From the NCBI RefSeq assembly GCF_016909075.1, contig NZ_JAFBFC010000003.1, positions 124,001 to 188,000 on the forward strand: 64,000 nucleotides of DNA, read 5' to 3'. Shown here piece by piece: positions 33,635-43,446 of the stretch. Every line of letters starts with the position of its first letter. Position 1 is the first letter of the stretch. The notes below the pieces were generated by a model. That model did not search any database and had not been told where the DNA came from. It saw only the letters and a list, made by a program, of their open reading frames with translations. Source of the stretch: Priestia iocasae. Its GTDB lineage: Bacteria; Bacillota; Bacilli; Bacillales; Bacillaceae_H. A program made the translations under genes and the position numbers.

Positions 33635-34606
33635 TTAAATGATTCTCACATAGGTTCCTTGTTTTGATTGTTCATACGCACGTTTTCCTAACTGTTGCAC
33701 GCGCTGTGACAGCTTAGATGCCTGCACAAGCTCTCCTCCTTGTGGTACGGACGGATCAATGAGGCGTACTTTTCCTTTTAAATGAATATCATATGTATCG
33801 TGATTTTCTTCCACACAAGCATGGCGGTGCAGTAGCTTCATCGTCTTTCGAAGCTGTTCATTATCTGATTGACGCAGCATCGCTAACACGTCCTCATCTT
33901 CACGCAGTAAGTCATCAAATTCAATGACTCCTTCATTGAGTGCTATTTTTAACGCTTTTGAAAGTGCGTCATAGCCATAAACGACAAGAGGATGTAAAAA
34001 GTAATCAATCACTTCTTTATAATAGGTCTCCACAAACCATTCCGCCGCTTCGATATGACGTGGATACATTCGGCCATTCACTACGAGTAAGTTTTCTAAA
34101 AAATAAGTAACCGCTTCTTTTGTGATGACTCCATAGCGATACATATCACGCAGCGTATAATCAACGCGGTCTGCACATAACTCAGGTGCTGACTGTTCAA
34201 GCAGTGTCCACTGTGAGTCGTCACCTAAGATGCTAGCAGCGTCATAGCCATACTTTTGTAAGATAGCCGGAATCGTTGACTGCTTAATGACTTGTTCATA
34301 AATATGTTCATGATAGTCTTCATTTTTATTATCAAGCGCAAAATCAATCACATGAGAAAACGCGGTATGAGAGACATCGTGAAGTAACCCCGCCATTTGC
34401 TCTTCAATCGAACCGCCGAGTCTTCGAATAAGTAGCATCACACCAACCGAGTGCTCATAGCGCGTCACATTCCACTTTTCGTTCACGATGTAGGTCGCCC
34501 CACCTTGATACACGCCTTTTAAACGTTGCACAGGGGCACTTAATAGAAGCTCCTCTAGTACACCGTCAATTACATGTTCACCGTACAGACAATCCTTTAT
34601 GTTCAT
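33635..34606 (-). CDS. HD-domain phosphohydrolase
   Basis: 323 residues. HD metal ligands: H in TRYEHSVGVMLLI, the HD pair in AGLLHDVSHTAFSHVID, and D in CADRVDYTLRDMYRYG. The early VQRLKGVYQGGATYIV and the HDxSHTxFSH box are typical of the dNTPase-like/YdhJ-type HD proteins. Substrate could be a nucleotide; not specified by sequence. RBS AGAGGGGGATATTCAT before the ATG. Monocistronic; its 3' end meets the remnant region. Confidence 0.88.
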   Translation of the reverse strand: MNIKDCLYGEHVIDGVLEELLLSAPVQRLKGVYQGGATYIVNEKWNVTRYEHSVGVMLLIRRLGGSIEEQMAGLLHDVSHTAFSHVIDFALDNKNEDYHEHIYEQVIKQSTIPAILQKYGYDAASILGDDSQWTLLEQSAPELCADRVDYTLRDMYRYGVITKEAVTYFLENLLVVNGRMYPRHIEAAEWFVETYYKEVIDYFLHPLVVYGYDALSKALKIALNEGVIEFDDLLREDEDVLAMLRQSDNEQLRKTMKLLHRHACVEENHDTYDIHLKGKVRLIDPSVPQGGELVQASKLSQRVQQLGKRAYEQSKQGTYVRII

Positions 34607-34792
34607 ATGAATATCCCCCTCTATTTATGAACTTTTTATGACTTTCTTTATTCAGCCTTAATCTTCTTTCTCCTATCCTTGACAATCCTACCATACAAAT
34701 TTAAGATACGTTAGTAGCCTCTTTATTTAAAAAGAGAATAGAACGTATAAATTTATAGAATCTAGTAACTTTAGTAGAAAGAAGAGGGGAAT

Positions 34793-35710
34793 ATGTCAAA
34801 AGCTAACAACCTCGTATCACCAACGAAAACATTGCCCCAAATTATCGCACAAACAGTTAAAACTGGTATTATTAAATCAAATTTAATTCCAATGTTTGCA
34901 GGACTCACACTGGCTATCTATACGTATGATATGAGTTTAATGGAAAGCATTCCTGAAATACTGTTTGCGTTTATTGGATCAGCGCTTGTGATCGGAGCAG
35001 CTGGGGCATTTAATAACTTATACGATCGAGATATTGATAGGATTATGGAACGAACGAAAGAACGACCAACCGTCACAGGTGAAATTAGCGTAAAAACTGT
35101 CTTATGGCTTGCGGTGATCATGTCGATTATCGGGATTGGCATTCTTGGCTTAACTACGCCATTAGCAGCACTTCTCGGGTTTTTAGGATTATTCTTGTAC
35201 GTTGTACCGTATACAATGTGGAGTAAGCGAAGAACCATTTACAACACAGAGATTGGAAGTCTATCTGGCGCGATGCCTCCTCTTATCGGTTGGGCAGCCA
35301 TTTATCCAGATATTACGCACCCTGCTATTCTCGGTCTGTTTATGATTATGGTTATTTGGCAAATGCCGCATTTTTACGCGATTGCCATTCGTAAGCACGA
35401 CGAATACAAAGCAGCCAACGTACCGATGCTTCCTGTTGTAAAAGGGTTCAATCGTACGTACATTCAAACGAATGTGTATTTAGTTATTTTGATCGCAAGT
35501 AGTTTCTTATTCATTACGTTAAGCTTAGGACTTGTACTAGTTGCACTTATTTTAAACATTGCATGGCTTGCGTTAAGTATAAGCGGATATAAAAAACGAG
35601 ACTCTGAAAAATGGGCAAAATCCATGTTCATCTTTTCGCTCATTCACATGACAATCATCTTTTCAACCGTGATTATTTACTCACTTGTTGGAACGATTTT
35701 TAACTTATAA
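34793..35710 (+). CDS. ctaB: Protoheme IX farnesyltransferase (heme O synthase)
   Basis: 305 residues, about eight to nine transmembrane helices of the UbiA superfamily. Seen: first Asp-rich motif AFNNLYDRDIDRIMERTKERP (NxxxDxxxD), and the second, VPYTMWSKRRTIYNTEIGSLSGAMPPLIGWAA, plus RKHDEYKAANVPMLPVV, all diagnostic of CtaB/CyoE. It adds a farnesyl chain to heme B to give heme O for terminal oxidases. No cta genes adjoin it, so it is an isolated, possibly second, copy. RBS AGAGGGGAAT before ATG. Followed by a strong terminator. Confidence 0.92.
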   Translation: MSKANNLVSPTKTLPQIIAQTVKTGIIKSNLIPMFAGLTLAIYTYDMSLMESIPEILFAFIGSALVIGAAGAFNNLYDRDIDRIMERTKERPTVTGEISVKTVLWLAVIMSIIGIGILGLTTPLAALLGFLGLFLYVVPYTMWSKRRTIYNTEIGSLSGAMPPLIGWAAIYPDITHPAILGLFMIMVIWQMPHFYAIAIRKHDEYKAANVPMLPVVKGFNRTYIQTNVYLVILIASSFLFITLSLGLVLVALILNIAWLALSISGYKKRDSEKWAKSMFIFSLIHMTIIFSTVIIYSLVGTIFNL

Positions 35711-35713
35711 TTC

Positions 35714-35748
35714 AAAAGCCAAATTTCTTTCGGGAAATTTGGCTTTTT
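35714..35748 (+). terminator. Terminator of heme O synthase gene
   Basis: Perfect 14-bp stem AAAAGCCAAATTTC / GAAATTTGGCTTTT with a 6-nt loop and T-run, four bases past the stop codon. Confidence 0.92.
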
Positions 35749-35871
35749 GTCATTTTAACTCCACCTCTCCTCCTTTTTCACAAAATCCTCTACTTCGCTA
35801 ATTTTAATCAATGCTTCAGCGACTTCTGCCACCCATACAAGAAAGTCACCTATCCTTTTTTTCCTCTACAC

Positions 35872-35903
35872 AAAAAACTCCCCATTTCCATGAGGAGTTT
35901 TTT
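35872..35903. terminator. Bidirectional terminator, alcohol dehydrogenase 3' end
   Basis: Perfect 10-bp stem AAAAAACTCC / GGAGTTTTTT, 12-nt loop, three bases from the stop of the dehydrogenase. Works for the minus-strand operon. Confidence 0.88.
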
Positions 35904-35905
35904 CG

Positions 35906-37069
35906 TTATAGCGAACGACGTAAAATATCTGTTACATCTTCTTTTGTCAGCTTCACGTAGTTACCTAATGTTTCAGCGACCATTGCGCGCTCTGCCATTA
36001 GTTCAAGCTCTTTGTCATCAATGTCGTAATCTGAAAGTGCGACTGGTGCACCGATTGAGTTCCAGAAGTCACGTAATGCACGAATTGTTTCTGTTGCAAT
36101 GTCAGCTTCACTCTTACCTTCAGGGTCAATGTCAAATACGCGAACCCCTAGTTGTGCTACTTTTTCCGGCTTTTGCTCGGCAACAAATGCCATCCAGTGT
36201 GGGAATAAAATCGCAAGTCCACCACCGTGTGGAATGTCGTGTACAGCTGATACAGCATGCTCAATCATGTGTGTTGCCCAATCGGTTTTCACACCCATTG
36301 ACAGTGTACCATTTAACGCAAATGTACCATTTAACATCATCACTTCGCGGTACTCGTAATTCTCTAAATCGTCCATTAACTTCGGCGCGATTTCAATCAT
36401 CGTACGTAAAATCGATTCCCCGATGCGCTCTTGTAGTGGTGCATTTTCAGAGCCGTGGAAGTATTGCTCAAACACGTGTGACATAATGTCAACCGTTCCG
36501 TACACCGTTTGGTCACGTGGTACTGAGAACGTTAATTGCGGATCTAAAATACTGAACTTTGGATACGTGTAAATCGAACCGAATGCACGTTTATCATTTT
36601 GTTCCCAGTTTGTAATAACTGATCCTCCGTTCATTTCTGAACCTGTTGCCGCTAATGTTAACACAGTCCCAATTGGAACGGCTGATTGCACAGGAGCTTT
36701 TTTCGTCACAATGTCCCATACATCTCCGTCATAGTGAGCACCTGCTGCGATTGCTTTTGCACAGTCGATCACACTTCCTCCGCCAACCGCAAGAATCAGA
36801 TCGACGTTATGCTCTTTTACAAGCTCAATTCCTTTGTTTACTGTTGTTAAGCGTGGGTTTGGTTCAACACCACTTAACTCTACAACCGTCGCATCGATTT
36901 CGTTTAAATGTCTCATTACTTGATCGTATAAACCGCTACGCTTAATGCTTCCGCCTCCGTATAAAAGCAGGACATTTTTTCCGTAGTTCGGAATCTCTGT
37001 TTGTAATGCTTCAAGCTGTCCTTTACCAAAAATTAATTTTGTTGGATTATGATATTGAAAGTTTTCCAT
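35906..37069 (-). CDS. yugJ: Iron-containing alcohol dehydrogenase, butanol dehydrogenase type
   Basis: 387 residues from ATG 37069, where AAGGAGAGAAGAAGAA gives a good RBS; the longer frame to 37141 runs through the intergenic region. Length equals B. subtilis YugJ. Seen: [37 protein letters not shown] (NAD(P) site), [13 protein letters not shown] and the metal-binding residues D and H in [13 protein letters not shown], then H in [15 protein letters not shown]. It reduces aldehydes with NADPH. It follows the DJ-1-type gene directly (72 bases), suggesting an electrophile/glyoxal detoxification operon. Confidence 0.9.
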   Translation of the reverse strand: MENFQYHNPTKLIFGKGQLEALQTEIPNYGKNVLLLYGGGSIKRSGLYDQVMRHLNEIDATVVELSGVEPNPRLTTVNKGIELVKEHNVDLILAVGGGSVIDCAKAIAAGAHYDGDVWDIVTKKAPVQSAVPIGTVLTLAATGSEMNGGSVITNWEQNDKRAFGSIYTYPKFSILDPQLTFSVPRDQTVYGTVDIMSHVFEQYFHGSENAPLQERIGESILRTMIEIAPKLMDDLENYEYREVMMLNGTFALNGTLSMGVKTDWATHMIEHAVSAVHDIPHGGGLAILFPHWMAFVAEQKPEKVAQLGVRVFDIDPEGKSEADIATETIRALRDFWNSIGAPVALSDYDIDDKELELMAERAMVAETLGNYVKLTKEDVTDILRRSL

Positions 37070-37141
37070 TTCTTCTTCTCTCCTTTTTGTTTCTTCTAGG
37101 CTGATAAGAGGTCTGCATGTGTACAGACCTCCTTTATGCAA

Positions 37142-37804
37142 TTAAGATAATTGTTTGACAACTTCTTTTGCGACACTTTCTGTTGATTGTGGGTTTTGAC
37201 CCGTAATTAAGTTACCTTCTACTTGAACATGGTTTGCCCAGTTCTCCACACCGATAAATTCTGCACCAAGCTCACGTAAGCGTGTTTCTAAAAGAAACGG
37301 CATGTATTGATCTAATGTTGTTTCACGCTCTTCTTCATCTGTAAATGCTGTCACTACTTTACCAGCTACAAGCGGTGTACCATCTGATAATTTCACACCG
37401 ACCAACCCAGCTGGACCGTGACATACAGCTGCCACTACTTTATCTGCTTCATACGCTTCACGAATGATGGCTTGAAGCTTTTCATTGTCTGGAAGATCAA
37501 ACATCGTTCCATGACCACCAGGTAAGAATACCGCATCAAATGCTGAAGCATCTTTGATTTCATCTAATTTGATTGTATTCTCTAAATGTTTAGCTGTATC
37601 TAACATTTCTTGAGGCACGTCCCCTTGTAAGCTACGCTCATCTACTGGTGCTTTTCCACCTAATGGACTAGCCACTGTTACGTCATAGCCTGCTTCTATG
37701 AATTCAATGTACGCTTCGCCAAACTCTGAAAGCCAAAGACCTGTTGCATGACCTTCCTTCATTTCATTTGCTGTTGTAACAACCATTAATACATGTTTTG
37801 ACAC
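37142..37804 (-). CDS. DJ-1/PfpI family protein (Hsp31/glyoxalase III-like)
   Basis: 220 residues, GTG start with GAGGAATTTAACT ahead. Seen: catalytic Cys in VVAAVCHGPAGLVG near residue 119 with the GHG oxyanion turn FLPGGHGTMFD before it, and a Glu near residue 17-20 (EMKEGHATGLWLSE) as the third partner. TVASPLGGKAPVDE and NLITGQNPQSTESVAKEV are typical of the Hsp31-like type 1 amidotransferase group, which detoxifies methylglyoxal to lactate. It is transcribed before the dehydrogenase, fitting a joint role. Confidence 0.88.
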   Translation of the reverse strand: MSKHVLMVVTTANEMKEGHATGLWLSEFGEAYIEFIEAGYDVTVASPLGGKAPVDERSLQGDVPQEMLDTAKHLENTIKLDEIKDASAFDAVFLPGGHGTMFDLPDNEKLQAIIREAYEADKVVAAVCHGPAGLVGVKLSDGTPLVAGKVVTAFTDEEERETTLDQYMPFLLETRLRELGAEFIGVENWANHVQVEGNLITGQNPQSTESVAKEVVKQLS

Positions 37805-38183
37805 AGTTAAATTCCTCCTCGTTTTAACATCATCTATTTTTTGTTTACCTCATTTTGCTATGTTACAAACATTATTTTAGTTCGATTTAATCTATAATAC
37901 AAATTAGAAAATATGTAACGAATCATAAATAAATTTATAGATAAACAAGCGGTGTATACAAATCTTCATAGATGAAGAGAGTAAAAGGAATTTAGGAGTA
38001 AGAAAAATAAATGTTAACGTCATGATTAAACACGGCTGTTTTAAAGAGCCACCGCAAATGGAAGATCATCTGAATTTAATAAAAGAATAGCTATACTACG
38101 AGCTTTGCTTAAAGCAGGATTTTTACATTGCTTTTAGAAAACTAATCATTAGATCACATACAAAAAAAGGTGAGGGTTTTACC
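37805..38183. other. Intergenic region with weak ORF
   Basis: 379 bases. Contains the divergent promoter space of the DJ-1-type gene and, on the plus strand at about 38022-38090, a 22-codon frame reading MIKHGCFKEPPQMEDHLN…, without RBS; it could be a remnant. A short hairpin near 38160-38190 (AGGTGAGGGTTTTACCTCACCT) can terminate the PP2C gene. Confidence 0.4.
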
Positions 38184-39002
38184 TCACCTTTTATTCGTCG
38201 CTAATTGAATAAAGATTCCCGTTTTATCATCTTGGTAAGCACTATGTTTTTCTTCATAGCTAACCAGATCTCGCGCATATCGCTCAAGGCCATTTGTTGA
38301 AATAAATTGAAACATGTCTTCCCACTTTTTATCTTTCGGAAAAAGACCGTCGGAAATGAGTAGTAGCTCACAACAGTCTTCGCGCTTAATCGAACCTGTG
38401 TGAAAATACATGTCGGCCGCAGGATCTCCATTCAGCACGCCATAGCCATTTTTCACATTTGCTAACGACCGGTTATAAATGAGTGCGTTTTTTCTCACGT
38501 TAAAGTAGGACTCGTCAGGTAGAGCGACTCCCTTTAAGCGTTCTCTCTCTCGATGTTGTTTCGCTCTTTTCGAAATCCCCTCAACCGTATCTGTTGAAAG
38601 CACGAGAAAATCTCCGTTTCGTAACGTTGCAAAAATCATACAGTCACCAATTTGTCCGTAATGGATACGGTCGTCTGTTAGATGAACAACGGCTGCACAC
38701 GTACTCCAACGCTCATGCTTTTGTTGTAACGGAATCTGTGCACACTTCATCTTTTCAAGTAATTGAGCGTTCGCATTCACTAAGCACGGTTTCACATGAA
38801 TTGGTTCGACAGTAGATTGAATAGCCGCTCCTACAATTCTCGAAGCTAGCACAGCACCATTATATCCTTTTTCATCTACAAAATCTGAGACTGGCGTTGC
38901 CCCGTCTAATACGGCAAACAATCCTTTTTTCCTCACCTCTACAACATGATCTTCACAAATGGACTTTCGGTTGCTTTTGATTGAACACGTTTCGATTTTC
39001 AT
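38184..39002 (-). CDS. PP2C-type protein phosphatase
   Basis: 272 residues from ATG 39002 (GGGAG eight bases ahead; a GTG three codons earlier is less well placed). Seen: ICEDHVVEV and LFAVLDGATPVSDF (motifs 1-2, metal-binding Asp), IHYGQIGDCMIFATL (motif 8-like GxxGDxR variant with C for R), LLLISDGLFP and DDKTGIFIQL (motif 11 DDxT). The conserved Arg after GD is replaced by Cys-Met, so metal binding is kept but regulation may differ. It is a stand-alone Mg/Mn phosphatase domain in the cytosol; target unknown. Confidence 0.85.
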   Translation of the reverse strand: MKIETCSIKSNRKSICEDHVVEVRKKGLFAVLDGATPVSDFVDEKGYNGAVLASRIVGAAIQSTVEPIHVKPCLVNANAQLLEKMKCAQIPLQQKHERWSTCAAVVHLTDDRIHYGQIGDCMIFATLRNGDFLVLSTDTVEGISKRAKQHRERERLKGVALPDESYFNVRKNALIYNRSLANVKNGYGVLNGDPAADMYFHTGSIKREDCCELLLISDGLFPKDKKWEDMFQFISTNGLERYARDLVSYEEKHSAYQDDKTGIFIQLATNKR

Positions 39003-39064
39003 ATCATTCACTCCCGATTCAGTGATTGTTCACCTTTCACTCTTTAACAAGGAGACCATGTTGA

Positions 39065-39496
39065 TTATCTTTCATTTTTTAAACGTTTATACAAGTAATA
39101 GTGATCAAAGCCTTCAGGGAAATTTTCTAACTTCCCTAACACTTCATAGCCAAGGCTTTTATAGAAATCAGGGGCTTGAAAGCTAAACGTTTCTAATCGA
39201 ATGAAGTTACATCCCTTTTCATAAGCAACTTCTTCAGCAAGCTGCATTAATTCTTTGCCCTTGCCTAATCCTCGCAAGGAATCATCGACCCAAAGAATAT
39301 CGATAAAGAAACATTTCCAATCAATGCGACCTAAAAGGCCTCCTACAATTTGGTTTTGTTCATTTTTAATAACAAGGTTTATCTTTTCTTCTTCCGTATA
39401 CGGTACTTTGCTTTTATTAAATGAAATAAGGCTCTCTCGTATAAACTTGGCTTCTTCTTTATTCGAACTAATTGTTACATTCAATTCTTTGTTCAT
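39065..39496 (-). CDS. GNAT N-acetyltransferase
   Basis: 143 residues. Seen: VTISSNKEEAKFIRESL, VGGLLGRIDWKCFFIDILWV, DDSLRGLGKGKELMQLAEEV (motif A, R/GxGxG/A loop) and LETFSFQAPDFYKSLGYEVLG. The late FxYKSLGYE motif is the common end of small GNAT proteins. RBS GAGAGGAGAAAAAAT before ATG. 60 bases downstream of SelO. Confidence 0.86.
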   Translation of the reverse strand: MNKELNVTISSNKEEAKFIRESLISFNKSKVPYTEEEKINLVIKNEQNQIVGGLLGRIDWKCFFIDILWVDDSLRGLGKGKELMQLAEEVAYEKGCNFIRLETFSFQAPDFYKSLGYEVLGKLENFPEGFDHYYLYKRLKNER

Positions 39497-39556
39497 ATTT
39501 TTTCTCCTCTCACTCTCTATTTCTTGTGACAGAATTTTTATTTATATTTTAGCTAA

Positions 39557-41011
39557 TTAAGTACCACAAAACGTTTGATAGCTGCTGCAGTAAGCAGGAT
39601 CAGGCGGCGTTGTGTATTCTTCTTGCTCTGGCGTGTGTGCATATGGATTGGACAGGACATTCAGTAACTTTTCCATCACCGTTCTATCACCGTTTTCTGC
39701 TGCTTCTAGTGCTTCTTCTACGCGATGATTACGGGGAATAACCGCAGGATTGACACGCTTCATAAGCTCATGCGCGTCCTCTTTTGATTGTGCTTGCTGA
39801 TTGAGCCTTTCTTGCCATGCTTTGTACCAATTTGCAAACTCTTCTTTTCCGTCTAATACCGTGTCTTCTGGCTTATTAAACGTGAGCGCACGAAACGTAT
39901 TCGTATAGTCTGCTTTGTGCTTTTGCATCATGCTAAGAAGCTCTTCAACAAATTCTTTGTCTCCTTCTTCTTCCTTGAACAAACCAAGCTTTGAACGCAT
40001 GCCCGCTAACCATTTTTCACGATACAAATCTGGAAACGTTAACACAGCCTCTTGTGCCATCTTAACAGCCTGCTCTTGGTCATCGTTTAATAACGGTAAC
40101 AACGACTCAGCGAAGCGAGCAAGATTCCACCCCGCCATACGTGGTTGATTTCCATATGCATAGCGACCCTGCACATCAATCGAGCTGAAAACCGTATCAA
40201 GATCATACGTATCCATAAACGCACACGGCCCATAATCAATCGTTTCACCGCTTAATGCCATATTATCCGTGTTCATCACACCATGAATAAAACCAACAAG
40301 CTGCCATTTGGCAATGAGATCTGCTTGACGCTTAATGACTTGTTCAAGAAGGAACAAATAGCGATTGTCAGCTTTTTCTGCACCTGGGAAATGTCGCTCT
40401 AATGTGTAGTCCGCAAGCGTTTGTAAGTGCTCTACCCCTCCCCAGTTTGCTGCATATTGAAACGTACCAACACGCAAATGACTCGATGCGACACGCGTTA
40501 AAATCGCTCCTTGTTGAACCGTTTGACGAAAAACAGATTGACCCGTTGTGACAACGGCAAGGCTTCGAGTTGTTGGAATGCCAAGCCCATGCATCGCTTC
40601 ACTTATGATATACTCACGCAGCATAGGACCAAGTCCTGCGCGACCATCACCACCACGAGAATAAGGCGTTCGTCCCGATCCTTTTAATTGAATATCAAAC
40701 CGTTCATTGTCTGGTGTAATTTGCTCACCAAGTAACATCGCTCTGCCATCACCTAGCATCGCAAAATGACCAAATTGATGGCCCGCATATGCTTGAGCAA
40801 GCGCAAATCCACCTTCTGGCACTTCATTTCCAGCAAGCTCTTCTACACGTAGCTTTTCAGCATGTAATCCGAGTGAGTCAGCCAATGGCTTATTTACTAC
40901 TACGATTTCAGGGGATTCAACTGGATTTAGCTTCATTTCTGAAAAAAACACATTTGGCAAGTTCGCATAACGATTGTCAAAATTCCATCCCGTTTCTGTT
41001 TGCTTTGTCAT
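39557..41011 (-). CDS. selO: Protein adenylyltransferase SelO
   Basis: 484 residues, pseudokinase of the YdiU/SelO family that transfers AMP to protein side chains. Seen: [36 protein letters not shown] (Gly-rich loop), [46 protein letters not shown] with the catalytic-loop Asp-Asn, [14 protein letters not shown], and the end [10 protein letters not shown] with two Cys, in the redox-active C-terminal pair that in some species is Sec. Here it is Cys. Length normal. RBS AAAAGGAGATACA before ATG. Confidence 0.93.
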   Translation of the reverse strand: MTKQTETGWNFDNRYANLPNVFFSEMKLNPVESPEIVVVNKPLADSLGLHAEKLRVEELAGNEVPEGGFALAQAYAGHQFGHFAMLGDGRAMLLGEQITPDNERFDIQLKGSGRTPYSRGGDGRAGLGPMLREYIISEAMHGLGIPTTRSLAVVTTGQSVFRQTVQQGAILTRVASSHLRVGTFQYAANWGGVEHLQTLADYTLERHFPGAEKADNRYLFLLEQVIKRQADLIAKWQLVGFIHGVMNTDNMALSGETIDYGPCAFMDTYDLDTVFSSIDVQGRYAYGNQPRMAGWNLARFAESLLPLLNDDQEQAVKMAQEAVLTFPDLYREKWLAGMRSKLGLFKEEEGDKEFVEELLSMMQKHKADYTNTFRALTFNKPEDTVLDGKEEFANWYKAWQERLNQQAQSKEDAHELMKRVNPAVIPRNHRVEEALEAAENGDRTVMEKLLNVLSNPYAHTPEQEEYTTPPDPAYCSSYQTFCGT

Positions 41012-41095
41012 TGTATCTCCTTTTCACCTTTTGACTTCATACGTAATCACCTTTTACTATCTTATTATATCGCTTTCTTACACATAATAAAAAAA

Positions 41096-41120
41096 TCGAG
41101 CACAGCATGCTCGACTTTTT
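41096..41120 (-). terminator. Terminator of LysE-type gene
   Basis: Stem TCGAGCA / TGCTCGA with five-nt loop, flanked by A's and T's; it lies just after the stop of the gene at 41124 and can also serve the opposite strand. Confidence 0.82.
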
Positions 41121-41123
41121 CTC

Positions 41124-41747
41124 TTACTTTTGACTTAACGCAATTTGCAGACCAATCAAGGTCAGTAGCGATCCTTTTATTACGTTCATTCGTTTCGCAA
41201 TAGCAGGCTTACCACTTAACACATCACGTACTTTTTCTGAGAACACACTAATAAGCGTAAAAATAATGAGTGCTTGAACAAGGAAAATGCCTCCTAAGAT
41301 CATCATTTGAACTGAGACCCCAATTGAGGAAGGAACAACAAACTGCGGAAGCAACGCTAAAAAGAAGATCGATACCTTTGGATTTAAAATGTTCATCAAA
41401 ATCCCTTTTTTATAGAGAGCACTATAGTCTAGCGGTTTTTGCTTACCATTTAATAAGATGGAATCCTTTTCCCGGAAGGATTGAAACGCTAAGTATAACA
41501 AATAAGCAGCTCCAACATATTTAACGATGGAGAAAGCGAGTGCAGATTGATACACCATTGCTGAAATCCCAACTGTCGCAGCTGTTATATGGACAATTAA
41601 CCCTGTGCAAAGTCCTAGTGACGTGGCAATGCCGGCTTTTTTGTTTTGTGAAATGCTTTGAATCATTACAAACAAATTATCAGGACCAGGCATGACGGTT
41701 AGGAAGATGGCTACCCCTAAAAAAGAAACTAAAATCATCAAGTCCAT
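41124..41747 (-). CDS. LysE/RhtB family amino-acid exporter
   Basis: 207 residues, five to six transmembrane helices. Seen: MPGPDNLFVMIQSI (the conserved PGPxxL/xxx motif), ATSLGLCTGLIVHITAA (GxxxG), YLLYLAFQSF, and a PKVSIFFLALLPQFV motif (NPKVxxFFxxxxPQF) of the LysE superfamily. Substrate unknown. RBS GGGAGGTGTTTGA before ATG. Monocistronic. Confidence 0.9.
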   Translation of the reverse strand: MDLMILVSFLGVAIFLTVMPGPDNLFVMIQSISQNKKAGIATSLGLCTGLIVHITAATVGISAMVYQSALAFSIVKYVGAAYLLYLAFQSFREKDSILLNGKQKPLDYSALYKKGILMNILNPKVSIFFLALLPQFVVPSSIGVSVQMMILGGIFLVQALIIFTLISVFSEKVRDVLSGKPAIAKRMNVIKGSLLTLIGLQIALSQK

Positions 41748-41830
41748 TCAAACACCTCCCATATGTACCATTCACATCATTATAACTCACCTTTAAGCAA
41801 ATGACATGTAAGAATTGTATGTAAGAACGC

Positions 41831-42046
41831 TTACTTCTCTTCCTGTTCTTCATACTCTAAAAGGTCACCTGGCTGACAGTCGAGCGCCTTACAAAGTGCC
41901 TCTAATGTTGAAAAGCGGACGGCTTTTGCTTTTCCATTTTTCAAGATTGATAGGTTTGCCATTGTAATGCCCACTTTTTCTGTTAATTCAGTTACACTCA
42001 TTTTCCTTTTTGCCAACATCACATCAATGTTAATTCTTATGGCCAT
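41831..42046 (-). CDS. yozG: XRE-type transcriptional regulator, YozG-like
   Basis: 71 residues, one helix-turn-helix: MSVTELTEKVGITMANLSILKNGKAKAVRFSTLEALCKALDCQPGDLLEY. It is a Cro/C1-type single-domain protein that usually goes with a DUF2975 membrane protein (YoaS) as a pair. RBS GAGGTGAGAAC overlaps the stop of the upstream membrane gene, so translation is coupled. Confidence 0.92.
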   Translation of the reverse strand: MAIRINIDVMLAKRKMSVTELTEKVGITMANLSILKNGKAKAVRFSTLEALCKALDCQPGDLLEYEEQEEK

Positions 42047-42055
42047 GTTCTCACC

Positions 42056-42532
42056 TCAAACGGTTAACTCATTTTCTATTTTCATTTCAACGGCACACCG
42101 CAACAGCTCTTGAAGAATGGCACTCAAGACGGTCACAACGGCTGTTGTAACTATAATGAGTATACCGATAAGAGCGATTCCTGGATGTAGAGCATGCAAC
42201 GCTCCAAGCAGTACCATTCCAATCACATATAAAAGAATAATAAGGAACGCACAATGTTTAATACGCCCTAAAGCCCAAATAGGACGCTCTGAAAATACAT
42301 CCCCTTTTTCAATATACGTTAACAGGTTCAATGCCTGATATAATGCAAGAAAAAACGGAATGGCTGTTAGGTACAAGCCTAACAGAACAGGATAACGCAA
42401 ATAGGCGTATGTTGGATTTAACAAAGCTGCTTTTTGAGCGAATGAAGGTAACCAAAACGCACAAGCGATCAAAATAGTTAAACCAATGAGCACAACAACC
42501 CCTTTTAAAAACAAAACGTTTCTTTGTTTCAT
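42056..42532 (-). CDS. yoaS: DUF2975 membrane protein, YoaS-like
   Basis: 158 residues from ATG 42532, which has AAAGGTGAGAGTG ahead; a longer frame to 42643 adds an unlikely hydrophilic start. Four transmembrane helices (about 9-30, 48-70, 92-120, 125-145) with SERPIWALGRIKHCAF between the second and third, the usual DUF2975 loop. Function of the pair is unknown; with the following XRE gene it resembles a membrane sensor/repressor unit. Confidence 0.9.
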   Translation of the reverse strand: MKQRNVLFLKGVVVLIGLTILIACAFWLPSFAQKAALLNPTYAYLRYPVLLGLYLTAIPFFLALYQALNLLTYIEKGDVFSERPIWALGRIKHCAFLIILLYVIGMVLLGALHALHPGIALIGILIIVTTAVVTVLSAILQELLRCAVEMKIENELTV

Positions 42533-42673
42533 CACTCTCACCTTTCTCCATTTTTTGTTAATTATAAATGAATATTTATCGTTTTTCAATAAATATTTAT
42601 TGTTTTTTATGATGGAGATATAAAAAAACGCATTGGATCTCACATCCCAATGCGTTCTTTATCACTTATTTTC

Positions 42674-43120
42674 TTATCCATGACTTTCTGCCTGGCGCTC
42701 TTTTAATCTTGCAAACATCATTTCTAACAGTACATACAATCCCGTTAAACCGATTGCGAATTTCAAATTGTTGCTTGTACCAACAGAAAGGAAAAACCCT
42801 AGCATATATAAATAACCGAAGCGGAACACAGCCGCAAAAACGTATTTTAAACGATCATTATCAGATAAATAGCGACCAATCATCATCATAAAGTCATCCA
42901 CAAACAGAACATAAAAAGCAAATGCGGCACTCATGATGAGTAAATGATTCAAACTCATCGTAAGTTGAAACATCGGTATCATAAACATCGTTGGCAATAA
43001 CGCCATCCCTGCTGCACGACCAATCAACCCGCTCGCTCGCTTTTCTTTTTTCATAAACAAATAAAACAGTGAAAAAGAGATTACATAAATAACCGCCACA
43101 CTAATCCAAAACCCCATCAT
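42674..43120 (-). CDS. Four-helix membrane protein, unknown function
   Basis: 148 residues from ATG 43120, with GGGAGGACAGCG directly ahead; the longer frame is implausible. Hydrophobic segments at about 3-20, 35-60, 65-85 and 100-125, with a basic KKEKRASG loop after the first. No family recognised. Terminator-like A/T hairpin is not obvious. Confidence 0.72.
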   Translation of the reverse strand: MMGFWISVAVIYVISFSLFYLFMKKEKRASGLIGRAAGMALLPTMFMIPMFQLTMSLNHLLIMSAAFAFYVLFVDDFMMMIGRYLSDNDRLKYVFAAVFRFGYLYMLGFFLSVGTSNNLKFAIGLTGLYVLLEMMFARLKERQAESHG

Positions 43121-43446
43121 CGCTGTCCTCCCTTGTTTGCTTCTTTGCACTCTCCCCAATGTAAGCACAAAGCTCTTCTATCATACGGTGCACGAACTTA
43201 TTCTTATTTCTATTTTTAGTATAGCAAAACAAAGGGTGACATCTACGGTGAATGTATGACGGTTTTGTGAAACTAATTCAGAGACTTAACAACTAGCTAC
43301 ACTTATTCAGTTCATTTCACATCTAGATTCCACCATCCACTCACGGTATTCATGCTTTTTCTGTTCAACGAATAGGTATAAAACAGGACTTTCTCCATTT
43401 TATCTAGAACTCTTCTTACATCCACCTAACTGATTGGAGGTATGGT

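Noticed and set aside
38022-38090. Plus-strand 22-codon frame MIKHGCFKEPPQ…
   Set aside because: No RBS and too short to judge; noted only as a possible remnant.
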